From: Streptomyces albiflavescens
GTDB lineage: Bacteria; Actinomycetota; Actinomycetes; Streptomycetales; Streptomycetaceae
DNA length: 64,000 bases
Reading direction: 5' to 3'
NCBI RefSeq assembly: GCF_014645835.1
Contig: NZ_BMMM01000004.1
Location: forward strand, 312,470-376,469
The notes beneath the pieces were generated by a model. It searched no databases, was not told the DNA's origin, and worked only from the letters and a program-made list of their open reading frames with translations. Below are positions 56,775 through 64,000 of the stretch, piece by piece (positions within the stretch are counted from its first letter, which is position 1; each line of letters opens with the position of its first letter). A program made the position numbers and the translations under genes.

Positions 56775-59153
56775 ATGCACACCTGGGGCAGGCGGAACAC
56801 TCGCCACTTCACCGGTGCTGGCTTGGACGTGTCCGCCGCGGTAGGCGTGCTGGACCGGGACGGCTGCGTCACCCACTGGAGCAGGGGTGCGCAGGAACTG
56901 CTCGGATACGCCCCTGTTGAAATCATCGGCAGGCCGGTGGACGACCTGCTGACGACCGAGGGAACGCTGCGGCACCGCGACGGCCTCCCGCTGCACGCGC
57001 AGGTGCACGTGTGCCCGCTGCAGGACACCGATCGGGATTGCGGCTTCCTGCTCCTGCTGACGGCCGTGCCCGAGGCCGCGACAGGCACACCCCGGGATGC
57101 CTTTCTCCCGCAGTGGATATTCGAGCAGCAGCCGCTTGCCGTTGCTATTTGCGACCTCGACGCGCGCCTGCTGCGCGGGAACCAGCCGATGCTCGGAGTG
57201 GGGGGCTTTTCCGAGGAGGAGGCCCGCGGCCGGCGCCTGACCGAGATTCTCCAGGGCAACGCGATCGAGGAGGTGGAGCGGCGGGTCCTTCGAGTGGCCC
57301 GGACCGGGAAAGCGGAAGCGGCGGAGCCCATCGTCAGGCTCCCCGGGGATTCCAAGGCTCACGCCTGGGCCATGGACGTCTTCCCGCTCAAGGACGCGGA
57401 CGGCTCGGTGCGTGCGGTGGGTGTTGCGGCGTCCGACTACTCCCAGCAGTACGACTCCAGGGAGCGCATCGCCTTGATCAGCGAGGCCAGGACCCGCGTG
57501 GGTACGAGCTTGGACATCGTGGGAACCGCACGAGAATTCGCGGAACTCGCTGTCCCTCGCTTCGCCGACTTCGTCAGCGTGGACCTTCTGGAGCCTGTCT
57601 TCCAGGGTGAGCTGCCCGGGCCCGTCCTTCCTCGGGGTGTCACTGCCCTGCGCCGGGCGGCATACGAGTGGGCCGCCGGGCACGCGCCCGATGCGGTCAT
57701 CAGCGCTACGGAAGTGCATACCCATGCATGGTCGTCGCCGGTCAAGCGGTGTCTGGCCGAGGGCCGGGCCGTTCGTCACAGCACCAAGGATCCCGAGATC
57801 ATCGGTTGGCTGGCCGAGGATCCCGTTCAGGCGTCGCTCGCGGAGACGTTCGGCCCCCACTCGCTCATCGCTGTGCCGATCCGTGCTCAGGGCGTTTCCC
57901 TCGGTGCAGTCCTGTTCGTCAGGTACGCGGCCTCGCATGAAGAAGCCTTCGGCCCGGACTGTACGGCGATCAGCGAGGACCTCGTCGACCGGCTTGCGAT
58001 CTGTTTGGACAACGCTCGCCGGTTCACGCGGGAGCGCGGCATCGCGCTCGCACTGCAGCGGGCCCTGCTTCCCCGGGAGTCGACCGTGCATCCCGCTGTG
58101 GAGACGGCCGCCCGTTACCTGCCTGCGGGCGGCGGCGCACAGGCAGGCGGTGACTGGTTCGACGTGGTTCCCCTGTCCGGAGCACGAGTCGGCTTGGTGG
58201 TCGGCGATGTCGTCGGCCACGGCATCAACGCCTCTGCGACCATGGGCCGCCTGCGTACCGCCGTGCGCACCCTCGCCGACATCGACCTGCCGCCCGAGGA
58301 ACTCATCACTCACCTCGACGACATCATCACCCACACCGCAGGTGAGCAAGGTGGCGAGCCCACCGGTGAGATCCCCGGCGACATCGGTGCCACCTGTCTG
58401 TACGCCGTCTATGACCCGGTCTCCGGCATCTGCTCCCTGGCCCGTGCCGGCCATCCCGCCCCCGTACTGATCCACCCGGACGGCACCAGCAGTGTCATCG
58501 ACCTGCCCTGTGGCCCTCCGCTGGGGCTCGGCAGTCTGCCGTTCGAGGCGGTGGACGTCATCGTGCCTGAAGGGGGCCTGCTGGCACTGTTCACCGACGG
58601 TCTCCTCACCACCCGGGATCGCGACGTCGACAAAGGGTTCTCCGACCTGTGCAGCGCCCTCGCCCGGCCGGCCACCACGCTTGATGATCTGTGCGACACC
58701 GTCCTGGACACCCTGTGCCCCGAACCGCACGCCGACGACGTCACCCTGCTCCTGGCCCGCCCCTGCGTGTTCGACGCGGACCGCCTCGCCAGCTGGGACC
58801 TGCCCAGCAATCCCGCGGTCGTCGCCGATGCCCGCCGGCTCGCAGCGGAGCAGCTTGCCCTGTGGGGACTGGCGGAGGCCGCGTTCGTCACGCAGCTGGT
58901 GGTGAGCGAGCTGGTCACCAACGCGATGCGGCACGCTGGAGGGCCGATCCGGCTGCGGCTCATCAAGGGTGAGACGCTGATTTGCGAGGTCAGCGACGGA
59001 AGCACCGTCAGTCCTCATCTGCGCCGGGCCCGAGTATTCGACGAGGGCGGCCGCGGCCTGTTCATGGTCGCCCAGTTCACTCAGCGCTGGGGCACCCGCT
59101 ACACCCGCACCGGCAAGACCATCTGGGGCGAGCAGGTGCTGCACATGCCGTAG
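56775..59153 (+). CDS. PAS-PAS-GAF-PP2C(SpoIIE)-HATPase regulatory phosphatase
   Basis: The 792-residue multidomain protein has a first PAS at about 20-110 (VGVLDRDGCVTHWSRGAQELLGY), a second PAS at about 125-230, a GAF at about 245-420, and a SpoIIE-type PP2C at about 435-645 (GGDWFDVVPL, GDVVGHGINASATM, LFTDGLLTTRD, ADDVTLLLARP). A C-terminal HATPase at about 670-790 has N-box VVSELVTNAMRHA and GGRGLFMVAQF. It combines an anti-anti-sigma phosphatase with a kinase domain, a typical Streptomyces stress-sigma regulator. The ATG at 56775 starts the PAS region. It is paralogous to the next gene. Confidence 0.88.
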   Translation: MHTWGRRNTRHFTGAGLDVSAAVGVLDRDGCVTHWSRGAQELLGYAPVEIIGRPVDDLLTTEGTLRHRDGLPLHAQVHVCPLQDTDRDCGFLLLLTAVPEAATGTPRDAFLPQWIFEQQPLAVAICDLDARLLRGNQPMLGVGGFSEEEARGRRLTEILQGNAIEEVERRVLRVARTGKAEAAEPIVRLPGDSKAHAWAMDVFPLKDADGSVRAVGVAASDYSQQYDSRERIALISEARTRVGTSLDIVGTAREFAELAVPRFADFVSVDLLEPVFQGELPGPVLPRGVTALRRAAYEWAAGHAPDAVISATEVHTHAWSSPVKRCLAEGRAVRHSTKDPEIIGWLAEDPVQASLAETFGPHSLIAVPIRAQGVSLGAVLFVRYAASHEEAFGPDCTAISEDLVDRLAICLDNARRFTRERGIALALQRALLPRESTVHPAVETAARYLPAGGGAQAGGDWFDVVPLSGARVGLVVGDVVGHGINASATMGRLRTAVRTLADIDLPPEELITHLDDIITHTAGEQGGEPTGEIPGDIGATCLYAVYDPVSGICSLARAGHPAPVLIHPDGTSSVIDLPCGPPLGLGSLPFEAVDVIVPEGGLLALFTDGLLTTRDRDVDKGFSDLCSALARPATTLDDLCDTVLDTLCPEPHADDVTLLLARPCVFDADRLASWDLPSNPAVVADARRLAAEQLALWGLAEAAFVTQLVVSELVTNAMRHAGGPIRLRLIKGETLICEVSDGSTVSPHLRRARVFDEGGRGLFMVAQFTQRWGTRYTRTGKTIWGEQVLHMP

Positions 59154-59298
59154 GCACGGCAATCCCACGGTGATGCGCGAATGACCGTTGCCGACCGCTT
59201 GCTTCCGGCACGGCTGAGGCACGAGCCACTACCGCTACAGACGCCGGTGCCGCTGCTCACAAACCTGCCCATAATGGAAAGCAGCACTTGGAGCACTC

Positions 59299-61371
59299 GT
59301 GATGCCGGATCCCAGGCAGGCCGGGGAGCGGACGGCTGCGGTCGGGCAGGCCGCGGCATGGTGGAATCTGTTGCCCGTCGCCTTGATCATCTCCGACGGC
59401 ACCGGACGGATCAGGCAGTGGGCGAAGGCCGCCCCCGAGCTGCTCGGCTACGCCACCGATGAGGTCATCGGCCGTGACCTGACCGACCTCCTCCTCCCCG
59501 ACCATCGCCGGGAGGCCCGCGTCGTGCACGACGCGGTTGCCGCTGGGCGCAGCGTGACCGGGCAATTTCCGATGCGGCACAAGAATGGCTCCACCATCGG
59601 GATGGAGGTGTGGGGGTGCCCCGTGGCCGCACAGGGCGGGGAGGCGTGGGACGTACTGCTCCTGGCGGCCGATGCCCGTGAAGCGCGTCAGGCCCGCGAA
59701 GCCGGTGGCCTGCTGGACGCGCTGTTCGCCCGCTCACCGGTGGGGCTGGCGATCTTCGACACCGAGCTGCGGTTCCAGCGGGTCAATCGAGCCCTGGAGG
59801 CGATGAACGGGCTATCCGCCGCGGCGCACATAGGGCACCGGCCGTCGGAGGTGCTACCCGGGGTCAACAGCGACCAGATGGAAGCGGCTATGCGACGGGT
59901 GCTGGTCACCGGCGACCCGGTGGTGAACTTCCGCAGTATCGGCCGCACGCCCGCCAGCCCCGACCACGAGCGCGTGTGGTCCTGCTCCTACTTCCGCCTG
60001 GAGGACGCGGAAGGCGAACCGCTGGGGATCAACGCCTCGATCATCGATGTCACCACCCAGGAGAAGAGCGAGCGGGACGCCGCCGCCGGCCGTGAACGCC
60101 TGGCGCTGCTCAACGAGGCTACGTTGCAGATCGGCACCACCCTCGATGTGGCCCGAACGGGACAGGAGCTGGCCGACATCGCCGTGCCCCGCCTCGCCGA
60201 CATCGCCACCGTCGACGCCCTGGCCGACCTCACGGAAGCCATCGAGCCGATGACCAGCCTGTGGGGCGGCGCCGCCCTGCGCCGCCTCGGCAAGGCCCCC
60301 GCCCGAGATCACGCGGCCGCCGACATCCTCACCCCCGTCGGCCGCACCTTGCACTTCCCCGCCGGCGCGCCCTACGCGCAGGCCGTCATCGACCGTCGGC
60401 CCTTCCTCCTGCGCCGCATCGACGACCGTGCCGTCGCCCAGGCCGCTCGCTACTCCTCGATTCCCGAACGGCTCCGGTCCTTGGGCGTGACGTCGATGAT
60501 GATGGTGCCCCTCACGGCCCGCGGCCTGGTCCTCGGCGTCGCCACCTTCCTGCGGGATGGCGACCGGCCCGCCTTCGACGCCGCCGACCTTGCGCTCGCC
60601 AGCGATCTGGCCTCCCACGCCGCCATCTGCATCGACAACGCCCGGCTCTACCACCGTGAGCACGACGTCGCGCTCACCTTGAAGCGCAGCATGCTTCCCA
60701 GCCTCCCGAAACCCCCGGCAGGCATCGAGATCGCCCACCGCTACCGGCCCGCCTCCGACGTCCACGAGGTCGGAGGGGACTGGTTCGACGTCGCCACTCT
60801 CGCCCCCGGTAAGGGCGCCCTGGTCATCGGCGACGTGATGGGCCACGGCATCCAAGCCGCCGCGATCATGGGGCAGATGCGCACCACCGTGCGGGCCTTC
60901 ACCCACCTCGACCTGCCCCCCGATCAGCTCCTGCACCACCTCGACGACGCGCTCCAGGAACTCGACAGCCCCCTCCTGGCCACCTGCCTGTACGGGATCT
61001 GTGACTGCACGGCCTGCCGCTGCTGGCTCGGCCGCGCCGGCCACCCCCCGCCCGCCCTCGTGACACCCGACGGCAGCGCCCGCCTGCTCGACCTGCCCGC
61101 CGGCGCTCCCCTGGGTATCGGCGGTATCCGCTTCACCACTACCGAGGTCGTCCTGGACCCGGGCAGCATCGTCGTCTTCTACACCGACGGCCTCATCGAA
61201 ACCCGCGGGACCGACCTGGACGAGCGTCTGGACGAACTCATCCGCCTTCTCACCGGCGCGCACAACGACCTCAACCAGTTGTGCGCCACCCTCATGGACC
61301 GCTTCGCCCCCAGCCCCGCCGAAGACGACATCACCATCCTCGCCGCCCGCATCGGCACCCCCACGGCCTGA
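59299..61371 (+). CDS. PAS-GAF-PP2C(SpoIIE) phosphatase
   Basis: This 690-residue protein has PAS at about 20-120 (VALIISDGTGRIRQWAKAAPELLGY), a second PAS at about 140-250 (LFARSPVGLAIFDTELRFQRVN), GAF at about 270-455, and SpoIIE PP2C at about 465-685 (GGDWFDVATL, GDVMGHGIQAAAIM, FYTDGLIETRG, EDDITILAARIG). It lacks the C-terminal HATPase of its upstream paralogue. Start GTG 59299 (or the next ATG) follows GGAG. The two genes are 145 bp apart in the same orientation; together they probably sense a signal and dephosphorylate an anti-anti-sigma factor. Confidence 0.88.
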   Translation: MMPDPRQAGERTAAVGQAAAWWNLLPVALIISDGTGRIRQWAKAAPELLGYATDEVIGRDLTDLLLPDHRREARVVHDAVAAGRSVTGQFPMRHKNGSTIGMEVWGCPVAAQGGEAWDVLLLAADAREARQAREAGGLLDALFARSPVGLAIFDTELRFQRVNRALEAMNGLSAAAHIGHRPSEVLPGVNSDQMEAAMRRVLVTGDPVVNFRSIGRTPASPDHERVWSCSYFRLEDAEGEPLGINASIIDVTTQEKSERDAAAGRERLALLNEATLQIGTTLDVARTGQELADIAVPRLADIATVDALADLTEAIEPMTSLWGGAALRRLGKAPARDHAAADILTPVGRTLHFPAGAPYAQAVIDRRPFLLRRIDDRAVAQAARYSSIPERLRSLGVTSMMMVPLTARGLVLGVATFLRDGDRPAFDAADLALASDLASHAAICIDNARLYHREHDVALTLKRSMLPSLPKPPAGIEIAHRYRPASDVHEVGGDWFDVATLAPGKGALVIGDVMGHGIQAAAIMGQMRTTVRAFTHLDLPPDQLLHHLDDALQELDSPLLATCLYGICDCTACRCWLGRAGHPPPALVTPDGSARLLDLPAGAPLGIGGIRFTTTEVVLDPGSIVVFYTDGLIETRGTDLDERLDELIRLLTGAHNDLNQLCATLMDRFAPSPAEDDITILAARIGTPTA

Positions 61372-61545
61372 CCTGGCCGAACAGTGCACGCGCCGCAGCT
61401 TGATCCTCGACCTCGGCTTTGGCCCTACGACCTCTGCCGGAGCCGTGCTTGAGCGGAACAGCGTGCAGAGGTTGCGGGCGCTTGGCCCGGCGTCGGGGTG
61501 AGGGTCCAGATTCTCCTGGCAGCTGCAACGAAGGAGATCAGCACG

Positions 61546-61760
61546 ATGACCGCACCTGACAGTCTGCTGCCCCTGCATGCCCTGGCGGAGGAGAACCTCG
61601 TGTCGGCGAGTCCCGATCTGCTGCGCGCGATGGTCAGGACGTTCGCCGACGCGCTCATGTCCGCGGAGGCCGACGTATCACCCACGTGAGGGGGACACGA
61701 GGACCGGCACCGTCGAACTCGCCATCCCCAAGCTCAGGTCCGGCAGTTACGCTGACGGCT
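61546..61760 (+). pseudogene. truncated IS256-family (mutator) transposase
   Basis: The first frame reads MTAPDSLLPLHAL...DLLRAMVRTFADALMSAEAD, the typical N-terminus of IS256-type transposases, and then stops. About 20 bases later a second frame continues TGTVELAIPKLRSGSY, the next family block, and ends again. An internal deletion with frameshift therefore separates the two. AAGGAG precedes the ATG at 61546. The catalytic DDE part is missing. Confidence 0.75.
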
Positions 61761-61868
61761 CCTCAGCTTCGTCTTCGACATGACCGCGGAACCTATTCAT
61801 GGTCAATGCCATGGCCACGAAGATCAGCGCGCCCACCCCGTGAGGGTGAACGCGCAGATCAGACACAG

Positions 61869-61909
61869 TGCCCCGGCAGGATTCGAACCTGCGACACCCG
61901 CTTTAGGAG
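61869..61909 (-). tRNA. 3' half of a tRNA-Arg(CCT) gene (attachment-site scar)
   Basis: On the minus strand the sequence gives an anticodon loop CTCCTAA, then AGCGG, a T-arm GCAGG-TTCGAAT-CCTGC and acceptor end CGGGGCA. Upstream of the loop the sequence does not pair with the 3' anticodon or acceptor strand, so the 5' half is absent. Such 3' tRNA fragments are typical of att sites left by tRNA-targeting integrative elements. CCA is not encoded. It is probably not a functional tRNA. Confidence 0.7.
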
Positions 61910-62177
61910 TTCGATCCGAGCCCGCTCCGGCTGCTGCCGTCGACCGGTGCGACGGCCGGACAGGGATGCTGGCGTACGCCCTCGTCTGGCGTCGTTGATG
62001 TCGGCCGTGGATGTCAGAAGCCTTATGGAACACGACCGCACCAGCTGAACGAAGATATCGAACCGTCACGAGACGTTACCGAGAAGGGCTCAATACGGCG
62101 GAGGCTACGAAATTCTTCTCCTGAGCACTGAGGGGCGATAATCTACCGCTCCGGGACAGAAGGGGAGAAGGGGAATC

Positions 62178-62600
62178 ATGGGAAAGACACTCCTTGCACT
62201 GGTACTTTTAGGCGGCCTCGGCGCTTCTTTTAGTACCGCGGCAGTACATTTCTTCCGTGCATGGCAAGCGGGTCGACGACTGAAACGTTGCGGTGCCCAA
62301 AGCACCGCAGTCTGTACACATCTGCAGATACACGACAACTCCGTCTCTCTGCATTTCACATATGAGGTGGACGGCGTCGAGTACCACGGCACATCGTCCC
62401 CCATCTCGCGCACAGCAGTCGTCCCTGGCACGGAAATCAGCGTTCTGTACGACCCGCTCTTCCCCTCAAATTCGGATGCGGCGGAGTGCATGGGGCAAGA
62501 CAGCAGAGCCATCCTGTTCATCGCTCTGCTCCTAGGCCCTGTCGGCCTCGCGCTTGACCTGGTCGCGGCAGCCATCCTCATCAGCCTCACTCTGGGCTGA
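62178..62600 (+). CDS. DUF3592 family membrane protein
   Basis: This 140-residue protein has two hydrophobic ends (TLLALVLLGGLGASFSTAAVHFF; AILFIALLLGPVGLALDLVAAAILISL) that flank a small beta domain with VSLHFTYEVDGVEYHG and VLYDPLFPSNS, the DUF3592 pattern. Function unknown. AGAAGGGGAGAAGGGG precedes the ATG at 62178. A T-rich terminator hairpin follows 30 bp after the stop. Confidence 0.8.
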   Translation: MGKTLLALVLLGGLGASFSTAAVHFFRAWQAGRRLKRCGAQSTAVCTHLQIHDNSVSLHFTYEVDGVEYHGTSSPISRTAVVPGTEISVLYDPLFPSNSDAAECMGQDSRAILFIALLLGPVGLALDLVAAAILISLTLG

Positions 62601-62630
62601 CTCAATCCAGACCGCCCCCAACCACCCTTC

Positions 62631-62658
62631 ACCCGGCCTGCTTATGGCCGGGTTTTTC
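62631..62658 (+). terminator. rho-independent terminator of the DUF3592 gene
   Basis: An 8-bp stem ACCCGGCC/GGCCGGGT with a 7-base loop is followed by TTTTT, the classical form. Confidence 0.85.
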
Positions 62659-62739
62659 GTTCCCATTCCCACCCCAGGAGACGTTCATGACGTCCGCATA
62701 AATACGCCGAGTTGTCCAGGAAAAAGATGACTTCACTCT

Positions 62740-62890
62740 CAGCCATATCAAGGTTCAACTCCGTCATCCGAGGCGCCCACAGCGTGGCCGAACGTGCCAA
62801 CGCCCTGCTCAAGGTGACCTTCAAGGCTCTGCGCAGGGTCAGCCTCGACCCAAAGGCGATCACCCGGATCACCCGCGCCGTGGGACATGC
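62740..62890 (+). pseudogene. transposase remnant (IS5-like DDE, C-terminal part)
   Basis: The frame contains IRGAHSVAERANALLKVTF then KALRRVSLDPKAITRITRA, matching the end of a DDE transposase of the IS5 group (RRVSLxPxxIxxITxAA). It lacks the N-terminal part and is followed by unrelated sequence; it is a decayed insertion. Confidence 0.6.
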
Positions 62891-62989
62891 CACCGCTTCG
62901 TCCGGACGTCCAAGGCTGATCGAACCGCTCCGGGACGGCACCACGCGACGCGGTGAGCGGGCGTCCCCGGGCAGGCAAGGCCGCCGTGA

Positions 62990-63436
62990 CTACAGATCTT
63001 CCGGCAGGAGCCGGAATGCCGGGTGGCCGGTCAGGGGCCGGACCATGCGGAAGTGGCGGTCGGTGGTGAGTAGGGCGTCGGTGCGGTAGGCGGCGGCGAG
63101 GGCGACGTTCATGGCGTCGGTGAGGCCGATGCCTTGGCCGCCGTCGGCGTCCGCGTAGCCTTCGGCGACCGCGACCGCCGCGCTCAGGTGAGTGCTGACG
63201 GAGGGCACCTCGAAGCGTCGGGTTGCGACGTTACGTTCGATGAAGCGCGCCGCGATCAGGGCTTTCTGGGCTCCGGCACGGGTTGAGATCAGGTAGTCCA
63301 GTTCGGCCAGGACCATGGGGGAGACGATGAGGTGGCTGGTTGCTGCCAGGGCCTTCTTGTGTTCCTGGTGGCCGGTGAGTTTCGGGTCGAGCAGGCGGTA
63401 CAGGCCGTTGGTGTCGGCGACGGCGACCAGGCTCAC
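62990..63436 (-). CDS. PIN-domain ribonuclease toxin (VapC-like)
   Basis: This 148-residue PIN protein has Asp in VAVADTNGLYRLL near residue 8, VSPMVLAELDYL with Glu near 44, GLTDAMNVALAAAY with Asp near 106 and LLTTDRHFRMVRPL with Asp near 123, the acidic Mg-binding set. It probably cleaves RNA when free. Its start overlaps the antitoxin stop by 4 bp, so the two are coupled. Confidence 0.9.
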   Translation of the reverse strand: MSLVAVADTNGLYRLLDPKLTGHQEHKKALAATSHLIVSPMVLAELDYLISTRAGAQKALIAARFIERNVATRRFEVPSVSTHLSAAVAVAEGYADADGGQGIGLTDAMNVALAAAYRTDALLTTDRHFRMVRPLTGHPAFRLLPEDL

Positions 63437-63684
63437 GCGCCCATTCCCTTGAGGGTGTTCTCGATCTCGTCGTCTGTGAGGTCGGGCAGGCCGAGGTCGG
63501 GGAGGTCAAGGTCGCCCATGGGGTCGGTCGGGTACGGGGGCACCTCGGTGTCGTTTATCGGGACGACCCGTGCGACGGGTGTGCCGTTCTTGGTGACGGT
63601 GACGGTCTCGCCGCGGGCTGCTGCGGCGAGGATCTGGGAGGACTTCTGGTTGAACTCGCGGGCCGTGGTCTCCATGTAGTACAT
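63433..63684 (-). CDS. Phd/YefM-type antitoxin
   Basis: The 83-residue (or 80) antitoxin has the pattern TAREFNQKSSQILAAAARGETVTVTKNGTPVARVVPI and an acidic, Asp/Leu-rich C-terminal neutralising tail. The start is ATG 63684 or 63675. TAACAT lies seven bases before 63675, so a leaderless mRNA beginning there is plausible. A GTAGT...ACTAC palindrome overlaps the start and could be the autoregulatory operator. Confidence 0.88.
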   Translation of the reverse strand: MYYMETTAREFNQKSSQILAAAARGETVTVTKNGTPVARVVPINDTEVPPYPTDPMGDLDLPDLGLPDLTDDEIENTLKGMGA

Positions 63685-63944
63685 GTTACTACGCGAGTGC
63701 GTTCCGCCGTGCGGGTGCGCACCATGGCGATCGGAGCGGTGTCACCGCTTTCTCCAGAGGGTTCTCCGGTACGCGCGGCCAGGTGTTTCTGCCGGCGCCC
63801 AACATCGCCGAAGCGGTCTGGCCAGGGCGGAAATGCCATACAAGTCGCGGCGAAACCGCGCGATACCTCACGGCGCGATCGACGTAAAGCTACCTGATGT
63901 TACTCATCGTGCCGTTCCCATTGGGTTCCCATTTGGGACAAAAG

Positions 63945-63974
63945 CACCCCTCCGTGACATCCGCGGAGGGGTGT
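63945..63974. terminator. hairpin near the right window edge
   Basis: About 11 bp of inverted repeat, GCACCCCTCCG/CGGAGGGGTGT, with an 8-base loop lies downstream of a GGGTTCCCATTTGGGAC sequence. The gene that it ends lies beyond the window or is not recognised. Confidence 0.55.
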
Positions 63975-64000
63975 TATGTCCAATTACCTGGCGCTTCGTT

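Noticed and set aside
61869..61909. Intact functional tRNA gene
   Set aside because: The 5' half does not pair with the 3' half; only the segment from the anticodon loop onward is tRNA-like.

Overview
The window is high-GC actinobacterial DNA and almost certainly comes from a Streptomyces chromosome. The evidence is the strong third-position G/C bias, the many GTG and TTG starts, GTGA/ATGA stop-start overlaps, and Streptomyces-typical genes: an afsR/afsS pair, Scr1/WhiJ-type HTH plus DUF397 modules, GPP34 and SpoIIE-type PP2C phosphatases. Identifications rest on motifs and remembered families; no database search was run.

Region 1 (1-18 kb, with an outlier at 34.8-36.5 kb) is dominated by catabolic-looking genes: a DUF35 OB-fold protein with a thiolase-like partner, an acyl-CoA ligase, two amidohydrolases, two luciferase-like oxidoreductases, SDRs and an aldehyde dehydrogenase. 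Eight copies of a 15-bp palindrome, consensus CTGACGGNCCGTCAG, lie in the promoter regions of these genes and of an SDR/unknown pair at 35.6 kb, so they look like one regulon. Embedded in it are a WhiJ-like HTH/DUF397/ATPase module (3.2-5.0 kb), the global regulator pair afsS-afsR (5.2-8.6 kb, with an AfsR/PhoP-like direct repeat upstream of afsS) and a secreted FG-GAP protein.

Region 2 (18-39 kb) holds an F420-type reductase, two SDRs with a TetR gene and palindromic candidate operators, a zinc alcohol dehydrogenase, a secreted PHP metallohydrolase, FO synthase (fbiC), a STAND-like NTPase with TPRs, an ADP-ribosylglycohydrolase, a sodium/solute symporter, a second HTH/DUF397 pair and a GPP34 protein.

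Region 3 (39-51.5 kb) has a membrane D-alanyl-D-alanine carboxypeptidase with a very long Ser/Ala/acidic N-terminus, a polytopic membrane protein, MerR, glutathione peroxidase, a regulator/MFS divergent pair and a secreted RTX-repeat protein. A compact two-gene biosynthetic locus follows: a cyclodipeptide synthase very like Mycobacterium tuberculosis Rv2275, overlapping a cytochrome P450 very like CYP121. This predicts a mycocyclosin-like diketopiperazine and is the most striking item in the window.

Region 4 (51.5-64 kb) looks like accessory DNA: a DUF2637 gene pair, remnants of three transposases, the 3' half of a tRNA-Arg gene (an attachment-site scar), short tandem repeats and a VapBC-type toxin-antitoxin pair, mixed with two PAS-GAF-SpoIIE phosphatases, a GNAT protein and an SDR.
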